In this document: positions 45,170 through 53,607 of the stretch, piece after piece
Layout of the letters: each line of letters begins with the position of its first letter
Position numbering within the stretch: the stretch's first letter is position 1
Origin: Streptomyces sp. SAJ15
Lineage (GTDB): Bacteria > Actinomycetota > Actinomycetes > Streptomycetales > Streptomycetaceae
DNA length: 64,000 nucleotides
Assembly: GCF_007595705.1 (NCBI RefSeq)
Contig: NZ_NISY01000007.1
Coordinates: 62,001-126,000 of the forward strand
Direction: 5' to 3'
Program-made: the position numbers and the translations under genes
The notes under the pieces: generated by a model
The model's input: only the letters and a program-made list of their open reading frames with translations
Databases searched by the model: none
What the model was told of the DNA's origin: nothing

Positions 45170-45282
45170 GTCGAACCCAACGCCACCGGCCGCACATGGT
45201 TACGAACCCTTCAGCTGACGGCGATTCCGCCGAGAGCGTGCAGCCCTTCCGACGGTCGCGTCGGTCAGGGCACAGTCGCGCC

Positions 45283-46281
45283 ATGCGACTTCTGATTCTG
45301 GGGGGCACGGAGTTCGTCGGACGTGCCCTCACCGAGGCCGCGCTGGAGCGCGGTTGGCAGGTGACCGTCTTCCACCGTGGCCACCACGAGCCGCCGTCGG
45401 GCGTCACCGCGCTGCACGGCGACCGCCGCGCCCCGGGCGGCCTGACGGCACTGGCCGAGGGCGAGTGGGACCTCGTCGTGGACACCTGGTCCGGCGCGCC
45501 GTCGGCGGTGCGGGACGCCGCCCGGCTGCTCGCCGACCGGGCCGACCACTTCGCTTACGTCTCCAGCGGCTCGGTCTACCGCTACCCGTCTCCGGTCGGG
45601 CACGACGAGGACGCCCCCGTGGTGGACGGCTCCCCCGACGACGGCGACGAGGTGGACTACGCCCGCGCGAAGCGGGGCGGTGAGCTCGCCGCGGTCGCGG
45701 CCTTCGGCGCCGAACGCACCCTGCTGGCCCGCGCGGGGCTCATCCTGGGCCCGTACGAGAACATCGGCCGGCTGCCGTGGTGGCTGAACCGGATGGCGCG
45801 GGGCGGGCCGGTGCTCGCCCCCGGCCCGTACGACCTGGCGTTGCAGTACATCGACGTGCGGGACCTGGCCGACTGGCTGCTGGGCGCCGCCGAGCGCCGC
45901 CTGAGCGGCCCGTACAACCTCGTCAGCCCCTCCGGGCACGCCACCATCGGCGAGCTGCTGGAGAGCTGCGTCAAGGCCACCGGCTCCACCGCCGAGCCGC
46001 GCTGGACGGACCCGGAGGAGATCCTGGCCGCCGGGATCGAGCCGTGGAGCCAACTGCCGGTGTGGGTGCCGCCGGGCGAGCTGCACGACGCGCTCCACCG
46101 GGGGGACGTCACCAAGGCGCACGCCGCGGGGCTCCGCTGCCGCCCGGTCGCCGAGACGGTGGCCGACACCTGGACCTGGCTGCGCGGCCTGGGCGGACGC
46201 GCCCCCCAGCGGCCGGACCGTCCGGTCGTCGGGCTGGACCCGCGGACCGAGGCGGAGCTGCTGGCCCGGCTCTCCGACTGA
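45283..46281 (+). CDS. NAD-dependent epimerase/reductase (extended SDR)
   Basis: 332 residues from ATG 45283. Rossmann fold with the nucleotide motif LLILGGTEFVGRALTEAAL, a catalytic-type FAYVSSGSVY and DYARAKRGGE (Tyr-x3-Lys variant), then YIDVRDLADWLL. The whole resembles SDR-type reductases described in actinobacteria as NAD-dependent epimerase/dehydratase proteins, close to plant-like CSP41/GDP-sugar types. The substrate is unknown. The frame is open upstream to 45196 without a ribosome site. A strong hairpin follows. Confidence 0.85.
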   Translation: MRLLILGGTEFVGRALTEAALERGWQVTVFHRGHHEPPSGVTALHGDRRAPGGLTALAEGEWDLVVDTWSGAPSAVRDAARLLADRADHFAYVSSGSVYRYPSPVGHDEDAPVVDGSPDDGDEVDYARAKRGGELAAVAAFGAERTLLARAGLILGPYENIGRLPWWLNRMARGGPVLAPGPYDLALQYIDVRDLADWLLGAAERRLSGPYNLVSPSGHATIGELLESCVKATGSTAEPRWTDPEEILAAGIEPWSQLPVWVPPGELHDALHRGDVTKAHAAGLRCRPVAETVADTWTWLRGLGGRAPQRPDRPVVGLDPRTEAELLARLSD

Positions 46282-46300
46282 CGTAGCGACCCCGAGACGC

Positions 46301-46346
46301 GCAAAGGCCCCTGGCATATACGAAGGCATATACCAGGGGCCTTTGC
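46301..46346. terminator. bidirectional terminator between the reductase gene and the suf operon
   Basis: A 19-bp stem with one mismatch (GCAAAGGCCCCTGG pairs with CCAGGGGCCTTTGC, extended by ATAT bases) and an 8-base loop. Convergent operons end on both sides, so it serves both strands. It is the strongest hairpin of the window. Confidence 0.85.
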
Positions 46347-46403
46347 CGCACTGCCGTGGTCGGGCGCCGGGGAGCATCCCGGAGCCCGGGCGGAGCGCTG
46401 GGC

Positions 46404-46826
46404 TCAGACGTTGAAGCCGAGCGCGCGGAGCTGCTCGCGGCCGTCGTCGGTGATCTTGTCCGGACCCCACGGCGGCATCCAGACCCAGTTGATCCGCAAC
46501 TCGTTGACCAGGCCGTCCGTCGCCGACTTCGCCTGGTCCTCGATGACGTCGGTCAGCGGGCAGGCCGCGGAGGTCAGCGTCATGTCGACGGTGGCGATGT
46601 TGGCGTCGTCCACGTGGATGCCGTAGATCAGGCCCAGGTTGACGACGTCGATGCCCAGCTCGGGGTCGACGACGTCGTAGAGCGCCTCGCGGATCTCCTC
46701 CTCGGTGGCCGGCTTGGTGGTCGCCGCCCCCGCGGGCGCCGCCGCCTCGGGCGCCGCCGCCTCGGCCGGCGCCTCGGCCACGGCCTCGGACCGGGTCTCT
46801 GCCGTCGTGTCTACGTTCTCGCTCAT
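46404..46826 (-). CDS. sufT: SufT-like metal-sulfur cluster assembly factor (MIP18/DUF59)
   Basis: 140 residues. The N-terminal 40 residues are Ala/Glu-rich and variable. The DUF59 domain then reads EEEIREALYDVVDPELGIDVVNLGLIYGI, DMTLTSAACPLTDVIEDQ with the conserved cysteine, and VWMPPWGPDKITDDGREQLRALGF. These proteins help mature Fe-S proteins. It is the last gene of the suf operon and overlaps sufU by 4 bp. GAGGAAG precedes its ATG. Confidence 0.92.
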   Translation of the reverse strand: MSENVDTTAETRSEAVAEAPAEAAAPEAAAPAGAATTKPATEEEIREALYDVVDPELGIDVVNLGLIYGIHVDDANIATVDMTLTSAACPLTDVIEDQAKSATDGLVNELRINWVWMPPWGPDKITDDGREQLRALGFNV

Positions 46827-47287
46827 GCGGTCTTCCTCGCAGCCTTCTCGCCCAGCGCCTGGGCGGTGGCGTCCTTCCAGGCCATCCAGCTCAGCAGGGC
46901 GCACTTCACCCGGGCCGGGTACTTGGAGACGCCGGCGAACGCGACCGCGTCCTCCAGCACCTCCTCCATGGCGTCATCCGGTTCGATCTTGCCCTTGGAC
47001 TGCATCAGCTCCAGGAAGGTCTCCTGGATCCTGCGCGCGTCGTCGAGCTCCTTGCCGACCAGGAGTTCGTTCAGCACCGAGGCGCTGGCCTGGCTGATGG
47101 AGCACCCCTGGCCCTCGTACGAGACATCATCGATCGTCTCGCCGTCGAGCCGCACGCGCAGCGTGATCTCGTCGCCGCACGTGGGGTTGACATGGTGCAC
47201 CTCGGCGTCGCCATCACGCAGACCGCGCCCGTGCGGGTGCTTGTAGTGGTCCAGGATGACGTCCTGGTACATCGAATCCAGCTTCAC
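46823..47287 (-). CDS. sufU: Fe-S cluster assembly protein SufU (IscU-like)
   Basis: 154 residues from GTG 47287. It accepts sulfur from SufS and delivers it for cluster building; in Gram-positive bacteria it is a zinc-dependent sulfur relay. The three conserved cysteines are visible: Cys37 in NPTCGDE, Cys62 in GQGCSISQAS and Cys129 in VKCALLSW, plus Asp39. It starts 10 bp downstream of sufS. Confidence 0.95.
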   Translation of the reverse strand: MKLDSMYQDVILDHYKHPHGRGLRDGDAEVHHVNPTCGDEITLRVRLDGETIDDVSYEGQGCSISQASASVLNELLVGKELDDARRIQETFLELMQSKGKIEPDDAMEEVLEDAVAFAGVSKYPARVKCALLSWMAWKDATAQALGEKAARKTA

Positions 47288-47297
47288 GAGGCAGCCC

Positions 47298-48560
47298 CTA
47301 CCCGAAGAAGTCGCGAACGTGCTCCAGGCCGTCGACCAGGGCGTCCACCTCGGCCGGCGTGGAGTACAGATAGAACGACGCTCGGGTGGTCGCCGGAATT
47401 CCGTACCGCAGGCACACGGGGCGGGCGCAGTGGTGGCCGACCCGGACCGCGATGCCCAGCTCGTCCAGGACCTGACCCACGTCGTGCGGGTGGATGTCGC
47501 CGAGCGTGAAGGAGATCGCGGCGCCCCGGTCCTCGCCCGTGGTGGGACCGATGATGCGCAGGTCCGGGACCTCCAGCAGCCGCTTCACGGCGTACTCGGT
47601 CACCGCGTGCTCATGTGCGGCGACCTTGTCCATGCCGATCGCGGTCAGATAGTCCACGGCCGCGCCGAGGCCGACGGCCTGGGCGATCGGGGGCGTACCG
47701 GCCTCGAACTTGTGCGGCGCGGGGGCGTAGGTGGACGAGTGCATCGAGACGGTCTCGATCATCTCGCCGCCACCCAGGAACGGCGGGAGGTCCTCCAGCA
47801 GCTCCTGGCGTCCCCACAGCACGCCGATGCCGGTCGGGCCGCACATCTTGTGACCGGTGAAGGCCACGAAGTCGGCCTGGAGCGCCTGCACGTCCAGCGG
47901 CATGTGCGGGGCGGCCTGCGAGGCGTCGACGACGACCAGCGCGCCGACCTCCTGCGCCCGGCGGACGATCTCCTCGACCGGGTTGATGGTGCCCATGATG
48001 TTGGAGACCAGCACGAACGAGACGACCTTGGTCTTCTCGGTGATGATCTCCTCGATGTTGGACAGGTCGAGGCGACCGTCGTCGGTGAGACCGAACCACT
48101 TCAGCTTCGCGCCGGTGCGCTGCGCGAGCAGCTGCCACGGAACGATGTTGGAGTGGTGCTCCATCTCGGTGATGACGATCTCGGTGTCGCGGTCCACCCG
48201 GTAGGGCTCGTCGGCCCAGCCCAGCATGTTCGCCACGAGGTTGAGCGACTCCGAGGCGTTCTTGGTGAAGATCACCTCGTCGCGGCTGGGGGCGTTGACG
48301 AAGGCGGCGACCTTGTCGCGCGCGCCCTCGTACAGCGCCGTGGCCTCCTCGGCGAGCACGTGCACGCCGCGGTGGACGTTGGCGTTGTGCTGTTCGTAGT
48401 ACTCGTTCAGGACGTCGAGTACCTGGCGCGGGGTCTGGGACGTCGCCGCGTTGTCGAGGTACACGAGCTTCTTACCGTCGTGGACCAGCCGGTCCAGGGC
48501 GGGGAAGTCCTTACGGATGGCCTCGGTGTCGAGGAGACCCGGCAGCTGTGTCACGCCCAC
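47298..48560 (-). CDS. sufS: SufS-type cysteine desulfurase
   Basis: 420 residues from GTG 48560. A class-II cysteine desulfurase that takes sulfur from cysteine and passes it to SufU. YLDNAATSQTPRQVLD at the start, HHSNIVPWQLLAQRTGA, the PLP lysine in FTGHKMCGPTGIG (about 238) and the catalytic cysteine in GHHCARPVCLRYG (about 378). The short loop around the cysteine marks the SufS rather than IscS class. It lies between sufC and sufU in the operon. Confidence 0.96.
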   Translation of the reverse strand: MGVTQLPGLLDTEAIRKDFPALDRLVHDGKKLVYLDNAATSQTPRQVLDVLNEYYEQHNANVHRGVHVLAEEATALYEGARDKVAAFVNAPSRDEVIFTKNASESLNLVANMLGWADEPYRVDRDTEIVITEMEHHSNIVPWQLLAQRTGAKLKWFGLTDDGRLDLSNIEEIITEKTKVVSFVLVSNIMGTINPVEEIVRRAQEVGALVVVDASQAAPHMPLDVQALQADFVAFTGHKMCGPTGIGVLWGRQELLEDLPPFLGGGEMIETVSMHSSTYAPAPHKFEAGTPPIAQAVGLGAAVDYLTAIGMDKVAAHEHAVTEYAVKRLLEVPDLRIIGPTTGEDRGAAISFTLGDIHPHDVGQVLDELGIAVRVGHHCARPVCLRYGIPATTRASFYLYSTPAEVDALVDGLEHVRDFFG

Positions 48561-48642
48561 TCACCTCCGTTAGCCTCTCCGCCCGCGAGGCGCACCTGCG
48601 GGTCGCAAGTCGTCTGCGGGCCGGTGGCCTCGCGTGCGTCGA

Positions 48643-49407
48643 TCACAGGGATACGCCGCCCTTCACGTACGACTCGTAGCCCTCTTCCTCCAGCTTGTCC
48701 GCGAGCTCCGGGCCGCCGGACTCGGCGATCCGGCCCGCCGCGAACACGTGGACGTGGTCGGGCTTGATGTAGCGCAGAATGCGCGTGTAGTGGGTGATCA
48801 GCAGGGTGCCGACCTCGCCCGTCTCGCGGACGCGGTTGACGCCCTCGGAGACGATGCGCAGCGCGTCGACGTCGAGGCCGGAGTCGGTCTCGTCGAGGAT
48901 CGCGATCTTCGGCTTGAGCAGCTCCAGCTGGAGGATCTCGTGCCGCTTCTTCTCACCGCCGGAGAAGCCCTCGTTCACGTTCCGCTCGGCGAAGGCGGGG
49001 TCCATGTTGAGGCGCTCCATGGCCTCCTTGACCTCCTTCACCCAGGTGCGCAGCTTGGGCGCCTCGCCGCGGATGGCGGTGGCGGAGGTGCGCAGGAAGT
49101 TGGAGACCGAGACGCCGGGGACCTCGACCGGGTACTGCATGGCGAGGAAGACGCCCGCGCGGGCGCGCTCGTCGACGGACATCTCCAGGACGTTCTCGCC
49201 GTCCAGGGTCACGGTGCCACCGGTGACGGTGTACTTCGGGTGACCGGCCAGCGAGTAGGCCAGGGTGGACTTGCCGGAGCCGTTGGGGCCCATGATGGCG
49301 TGGGTCTCGCCCTGCTTCACGGTCAGGTCGACGCCGCGCAGGATCTCGCGCGGACCGTTCTCGGCCTCGACGGAGACGTGCAGGTCGTGGATCTCAAGCG
49401 TTGCCAT
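48643..49407 (-). CDS. sufC: Fe-S assembly ATPase SufC
   Basis: 254 residues. An ABC-type ATPase that drives the SufBCD scaffold. Walker A is IMGPNGSGKSTLAYSLAG, the signature is GFSGGEKKRHEILQLELL and Walker B KIAILDETDSGLDVDAL. SufC proteins characteristically lack partner membrane domains, as here. It sits 7 bp after the Rieske-type ferredoxin gene in the operon order B-D-ferredoxin-C-S-U-T. Confidence 0.97.
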   Translation of the reverse strand: MATLEIHDLHVSVEAENGPREILRGVDLTVKQGETHAIMGPNGSGKSTLAYSLAGHPKYTVTGGTVTLDGENVLEMSVDERARAGVFLAMQYPVEVPGVSVSNFLRTSATAIRGEAPKLRTWVKEVKEAMERLNMDPAFAERNVNEGFSGGEKKRHEILQLELLKPKIAILDETDSGLDVDALRIVSEGVNRVRETGEVGTLLITHYTRILRYIKPDHVHVFAAGRIAESGGPELADKLEEEGYESYVKGGVSL

Positions 49408-49414
49408 GGGTGCC

Positions 49415-49738
49415 TCAGGACTCCTGGGTGACGGAGACGAGCACGTCGTCCCCTTCGATCTTTACGGGGTAAACGGGGACCGGGCGCGTCGCGGGCAGCC
49501 CGGACGGCTTGCCGGTGCGCAGGTCGAAGCTGGAGCCGTGCAGCCAGCACTCGATGGCGCAGTCCTCCACCTCGCCCTCGGACAGCGAGACGTTCGCGTG
49601 CGAGCAGATGTCGTTGATCGCGAACACCTCGCCCTCGGTGCGGACGATGGAGACCGGCGTGCCGTCGAGCTCCACCCGCTTGGGGGTGTCCTCCTCGAGC
49701 TCGCTCAGCGCGCAGGCGCGGACGAAGGCGGCGGTCAT
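49415..49738 (-). CDS. Rieske-type non-heme iron ferredoxin within the suf operon
   Basis: 107 residues. A Rieske [2Fe-2S] domain with CSHANVSLSEG and CWLHGSSFDLRTG, giving the two-Cys two-His cluster ligands, then PATRPVPVYPVKIEGDDVLV. This BphF-like single-domain ferredoxin is a standing member of actinobacterial suf operons, where it may give electrons or act in cluster transfer; its exact role is not established. The ATG overlaps the sufD stop by ATGA. Confidence 0.93.
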   Translation of the reverse strand: MTAAFVRACALSELEEDTPKRVELDGTPVSIVRTEGEVFAINDICSHANVSLSEGEVEDCAIECWLHGSSFDLRTGKPSGLPATRPVPVYPVKIEGDDVLVSVTQES

Positions 49739-50907
49739 GCTACGGACGCCTCCAGCTCGGCCTCGATCTTCGCGATGAGGCGCTCCTCCAGATCGGGCAG
49801 GCCGATCTGCTGGACGAGCTCGGCGAAGAAGCCGCGCACCACCAGACGGCGGGCCTCGTCGGCCGGGATGCCGCGCGCCATCAGGTAGAAGAGCTGTTCG
49901 TCGTCGAAGCGACCGGTGGCCGAGGCGTGGCCGGCGCCGACGATCTCACCGGTCTCGATCTCCAGGTTCGGCACCGAGTCGACGCGGGCGCCGTCGGTGA
50001 GGACCAGGTTGCGGTTGAGCTCGTAGGTGTCGGTGCCCTCGGCCGCCGCGCGGATGAGTACGTCGCCGATCCACACCGCGTGCGCGTCCTTGCCCTGCAG
50101 CGCGCCCTTGTAGGCCACGTTGCTACGGCAGTGCGGGGTGTCGTGGTCGATGAAGAGCCGGTGCTCCTGGTGCTGACCGTTGTCGGTGAAGTACAGGCCG
50201 TACAGCTCGGCCTCGCCGCCCGGGGCGTCGTAGATGACGCGCGGGTGGAGCCGCACCAGGTCGCCGCCGAAGGTGACCACGACGGACTTGAAGGTGGCGT
50301 CGCGGCCGACGAGGGCGGTGTGCTGGCCCATGTGCACGGTCGTGTCGTCCCAGTCCTGGATGGAGACGACGGTCAGCTTGGCGCCGTCGCCGACGAGGAA
50401 CTCGACGTTGGCGGCGAGGGTGGTGTCACCCGTGTGGTCGATCACCACGACGGCCTCGGCGAAGGCGCCGACCTCGACCACCTGGTGGCCGAAGGCGACC
50501 CCGCCCTCGCCGTGCACGGAGATCCGCACCGGCTCGGTGAGCACCGCGTCCTTGGCGATCGAGACGATGGACGCCTTCTCGAAGGAGCTGTACGCCTGGG
50601 CCGCGACGCGGTCCACCGGCTTGCCGGCCTTCCCCAGACGCGCGTCGTCACGACCGACGGTCTCCACGGTGACGCCGTCGGGGGCGGTCACCGTGACCTT
50701 GACGCCGCCGCCGTCGGCCACGGCGGTGCCGTCGTGCAGCCCGCGCAGCCGCTCCAGCGGAGTGAAGCGCCACTCCTCCTCGCGGCCGTGCGGCACCGGG
50801 AAGTCGGCGACGTCGTACGACGCGGGCGCGCTGACCCGGGCGTCGGTGGGCTGTCCCACCTGGATGGCGCCGTCCGTGGTGCTCCCGGCCGGAATGGTTT
50901 CAGCCAT
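49735..50907 (-). CDS. sufD: Fe-S assembly scaffold protein SufD
   Basis: 390 residues from ATG 50907. Paralogue of SufB that forms the SufBCD scaffold. HGREEEWRFTPLERLRGLHDG near the start and the beta-helix core with HQEHRLFIDHDTPHCRSNVAYKGAL, then DSVPNLEIETGEIVGAGHASATGRFDDEQLFYLMARGIP. The frame continues upstream to 50988 through an intergenic repeat but lacks SufD features there. It follows sufB after a 114-bp gap that may hold an internal signal. Confidence 0.95.
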   Translation of the reverse strand: MAETIPAGSTTDGAIQVGQPTDARVSAPASYDVADFPVPHGREEEWRFTPLERLRGLHDGTAVADGGGVKVTVTAPDGVTVETVGRDDARLGKAGKPVDRVAAQAYSSFEKASIVSIAKDAVLTEPVRISVHGEGGVAFGHQVVEVGAFAEAVVVIDHTGDTTLAANVEFLVGDGAKLTVVSIQDWDDTTVHMGQHTALVGRDATFKSVVVTFGGDLVRLHPRVIYDAPGGEAELYGLYFTDNGQHQEHRLFIDHDTPHCRSNVAYKGALQGKDAHAVWIGDVLIRAAAEGTDTYELNRNLVLTDGARVDSVPNLEIETGEIVGAGHASATGRFDDEQLFYLMARGIPADEARRLVVRGFFAELVQQIGLPDLEERLIAKIEAELEASVA

Positions 50908-50946
50908 GGCTGTCGTACAGCTCTCTTTCTGCCTAATTGTGTTCGC

Positions 50947-50987
50947 TCGCCTCCGGGTGCTCAGCCGCGCACCCTTCGGCTCGCTCA
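50947..50987. repeat. short intergenic repeat, copy between sufB and sufD
   Basis: The stretch runs TCGCCTCCGGGTGCTCAG then CCGCGCACCCTTCGGCTCGCTC. The same two blocks recur, separated by an insertion, upstream of the suf operon at 53406-53520. Reverse-strand reading gives the peptide MSEPKGARL, an artefact of an open frame through the repeat. Confidence 0.65.
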
Positions 50988-51021
50988 CGGTTTCGTCGGG
51001 GCGAGGGTGGCTGGGCCGGGG

Positions 51022-52443
51022 TCAGCCGACCGCGCCCTCCATCTGCAGCTCGATCAGCCGGTTGAGCTCCAGGGCGTACTCCATCGGCAGCTCGCGAGCG
51101 ATCGGCTCGACGAAGCCGCGCACGATCATCGCCATGGCCTCGTCCTCGGACAGCCCGCGGCTCATCAGGTAGAAGAGCTGGTCGTCGCTGACCTTGGAGA
51201 CGGTGGCCTCGTGCCCCATGGACACGTCGTCCACGCGGACGTCCACGTACGGGTAGGTGTCGGAGCGGGAGATCGTGTCCACCAGCAGGGCGTCACACAG
51301 CACGTTGGACTTGGAGCCCTCGGCGCCCTCGCCGATCTCGATCAGACCGCGGTAGGACGTGCGGCCGCCGCCTCGCGCCACCGACTTGGAGACGATGTTG
51401 GAGGAGGTGTTCGGGGCCATGTGGACCATCTTGGCGCCGGCGTCCTGGTGCTGGCCCTCGCCCGCGAAGGCGATGGACAGGGTCTCGCCCTTGGCGTGCT
51501 CGCCCATCAGGTAGACGGCCGGGTACTTCATGGTGACCTTGGAGCCGATGTTGCCGTCGACCCACTCCATGGTCGCGCCCTCGTAGGCCACGGCACGCTT
51601 GGTGACCAGGTTGTAGACGTTGTTCGACCAGTTCTGGATCGTCGTGTAGCGGCAGCGGGCGCCCTTCTTCACGATGATCTCGACGACCGCGGAGTGCAGC
51701 GAGTCCGACTTGTAGATCGGCGCGGTGCAGCCCTCGACGTAGTGGACGTAGGCGTCCTCGTCGACGATGATCAGCGTCCGCTCGAACTGGCCCATGTTCT
51801 CGGTGTTGATCCGGAAGTAGGCCTGGAGCGGGATCTCCACATGCACGCCCTTGGGGACGTAGATGAACGATCCGCCGGACCACACGGCCGTGTTCAGCGA
51901 GGCGAACTTGTTGTCACCGGCCGGGATGACGGTGCCGAAGTACTCCTTGAAGAGCTCCGGGTGCTCCTTGAGCGCGGTGTCGGTGTCCAGGAAGATGACG
52001 CCCTGCTCCTCCAGGTCCTCACGGATCTGGTGGTAGACCACCTCGGACTCGTACTGGGCGGCGACGCCGGCGACCAGGCGCTGCTTCTCGGCCTCCGGGA
52101 TGCCCAGCTTGTCGTAGGTGTTCTTGATGTCCTCGGGCAGCTCTTCCCAGGACGCGGCCTGCTTCTCGGTGGAGCGCACGAAGTACTTGATGTTGTCGAA
52201 GTCGATGCCGGTGAGGTCGGAGCCCCAGGTCGGCATGGGCTTCTTGTCGAAGAGCCGGAGGCCCTTCAGGCGGAGCTTCAGCATCCATTCCGGCTCGGAC
52301 TTCTTGGCCGAGATGTCGCGGACGACCTCCTCCGACAGGCCGCGCTTGGCCGCGGCACCGGCCGCGTCGGAGTCGGCCCAGCCGTACTCGTAGTTGCCCA
52401 GCCCCTCAAGCTCGGGGTGAGCAGTCTCCGTGGGGAGAGTCAT
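51022..52443 (-). CDS. sufB: Fe-S assembly scaffold protein SufB
   Basis: 473 residues from ATG 52443 (GGAGGAA upstream). The scaffold on which Fe-S clusters form. Conserved pieces: SEPEWMLKLRLKGLRLF, DIKNTYDKLGIPEAEKQRL, YVEGCTAPIYKSDSLHSAVVEI, GEGQHQDAGAKMVHMAPNTSSNIVSKSV, and SRSDTYPYVDVRVDD. It overlaps the end of the repressor gene upstream by 4 bp, so the first two genes are translationally coupled. Confidence 0.97.
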   Translation of the reverse strand: MTLPTETAHPELEGLGNYEYGWADSDAAGAAAKRGLSEEVVRDISAKKSEPEWMLKLRLKGLRLFDKKPMPTWGSDLTGIDFDNIKYFVRSTEKQAASWEELPEDIKNTYDKLGIPEAEKQRLVAGVAAQYESEVVYHQIREDLEEQGVIFLDTDTALKEHPELFKEYFGTVIPAGDNKFASLNTAVWSGGSFIYVPKGVHVEIPLQAYFRINTENMGQFERTLIIVDEDAYVHYVEGCTAPIYKSDSLHSAVVEIIVKKGARCRYTTIQNWSNNVYNLVTKRAVAYEGATMEWVDGNIGSKVTMKYPAVYLMGEHAKGETLSIAFAGEGQHQDAGAKMVHMAPNTSSNIVSKSVARGGGRTSYRGLIEIGEGAEGSKSNVLCDALLVDTISRSDTYPYVDVRVDDVSMGHEATVSKVSDDQLFYLMSRGLSEDEAMAMIVRGFVEPIARELPMEYALELNRLIELQMEGAVG

Positions 52444-53279
52444 TCGGGGTTCCTCCCGGCCGTGCTGGTCGATGGTGCTGTGGTGGTCTTGGTCTGGTGC
52501 TTCGGCTGCCCGCCGCTGCGCGGAATGAACGTGGTGCACACCCCGTCGCCGTGGGCGATGGTCGCCAACCGCTGCACATGGGTCCCGAGCAGACGGGAGA
52601 AGACCTCGGTCTCCGCCTCGCACAGCTGCGGATACTGCTCGGCGACGTGGGCGACCGGGCAGTGGTGCTGGCAGAGCTGCTCGCCCCACTCGGAGCTCGG
52701 CGCGCTGCGCGCCGTGGCAGCGTACCCGTCCTCGGTGAGCGCCTTGGCGAGCGCCTCGGTGCGCCCGTCGGGCGCGGCGGCCTCCACGGCCGCGCGATAC
52801 CCCTCGGCCTGGGCGGCCAGCCTCGCCCGCGCGAAGGCGGCGACGGCGGCCTCGCCCTGCTCCCCGCCTCCCGCGCTCTGCGCGATCCAGCGCAGCGCTT
52901 CGACGGCGAGCTTGTCGTAGGCCTGGTCGAAGGCGTCGCGACCGCAGTCGGTGAGCGCGAAGACCTTGGCCGGGCGGCCGCGGCTCCGGGCGCCGTAGAC
53001 CCGCTTCTCGCGAGCCTCCACGACGCCCTCGGAGACCAGGGAGTCCAGATGGCGGCGGACGGCCGCCTGGGTGAGCTCCAGCCGCAGCGCGACCTCGGCC
53101 GCGGTGGACGGGCCGTGGTCGAGGATGGAGCGGACGACCCGGTTGCGGGTGCCATGCTGCTCGTCGTGCGCGGACGCCGCCTGGGCGGTCGCGGAGGCGG
53201 CAGCCGAGGGCGCGGTCGCCCGGGGCCGCGCGGCCGGCCCGGCCACGGGTCCTTCGGGAGCGTCACCCACGTTTTTCAC
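52440..53279 (-). CDS. sufR: SufR-type Fe-S-sensing winged-helix repressor
   Basis: 279 residues from GTG 53279 (frame open to 53360). An Ala-rich N-terminus of about 35 residues is followed by a winged helix: RNRVVRSILDHGPSTAAEVALRLELTQAAVRRHLDSLVSEGVV. The C-terminal half has the cysteine set of Fe-S SufR proteins, CQHHCPVAHVAEQYPQLCEAE, expected to bind a [4Fe-4S] cluster. With cluster bound it should repress its own operon. An inverted repeat straddles the start and an iron-box-like site lies 73 bp upstream. The ribosome site is weak. Confidence 0.9.
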   Translation of the reverse strand: MKNVGDAPEGPVAGPAARPRATAPSAAASATAQAASAHDEQHGTRNRVVRSILDHGPSTAAEVALRLELTQAAVRRHLDSLVSEGVVEAREKRVYGARSRGRPAKVFALTDCGRDAFDQAYDKLAVEALRWIAQSAGGGEQGEAAVAAFARARLAAQAEGYRAAVEAAAPDGRTEALAKALTEDGYAATARSAPSSEWGEQLCQHHCPVAHVAEQYPQLCEAETEVFSRLLGTHVQRLATIAHGDGVCTTFIPRSGGQPKHQTKTTTAPSTSTAGRNPE

Positions 53280-53292
53280 AACGCCATTGTTG
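53279..53292 (-). promoter_or_regulatory. candidate SufR operator at the sufR start
   Basis: Inverted repeat CAACGCCATTGTTG with 4-bp arms and a 6-bp centre, continuing loosely outward (CACAAC and GTTGCG). It overlaps the GTG start codon of sufR, where a bound repressor would block the suf transcript or its promoter. It is short, so the call is tentative. Confidence 0.4.
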
Positions 53293-53351
53293 CGTAATTC
53301 CCCAAGGGGGCACAAGCCGCGAAGGGAGCGGCGCCGGTGTGCTGCATCACT

Positions 53352-53365
53352 TAGGCACACCTAAC
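53352..53365 (-). promoter_or_regulatory. DmdR/IdeR-like iron box upstream of the suf operon
   Basis: TTAGGCACACCTAA is a palindrome with the arms TTAGG and CCTAA, followed by CCTGACC. This fits the core of the actinobacterial iron box (TTAGGTTAGGCTAACCTAA type) bound by DmdR/IdeR with Fe(II). It is centred about 80 bp upstream of the sufR GTG, within promoter range of the minus-strand operon. Confidence 0.7.
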
Positions 53366-53405
53366 CTGACCTGCGAAAACGATCTCCTTCTTTGGGGGGC
53401 TCGGT

Positions 53406-53520
53406 TCGCCTCCGGGCGCTCTCAGCGACTGCCGACGGTCGACCGTGCTCGCCTGCTCGTTCCTCACAGGCTCCGCGCGCTCTCCGCTTACGGCAGTCGC
53501 GCGCCCTTCGGCTCACTCGC
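53406..53520. repeat. short intergenic repeat, copy upstream of the suf operon, with a stem-loop insertion
   Basis: Block one (TCGCCTCCGGGCGCTCTCAG, 53406-53425) and block two (GCGCGCCCTTCGGCTCACTCGC, 53499-53520) match the element at 50947. Between them a stem GACTGCCG (53427-53434)/CGGCAGTC (53491-53498) encloses 56 bp. It separates the suf promoter from the ABC transporter gene. Confidence 0.6.
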
Positions 53521-53607
53521 CGGTCCGGGGCGGGGCCGGGCCGCGTGCGCGGCGGCTCGGCGGCCCTGGGGAAAGGTGACCGGCGATCCCTTCGTAGACT
53601 TCCCGGC

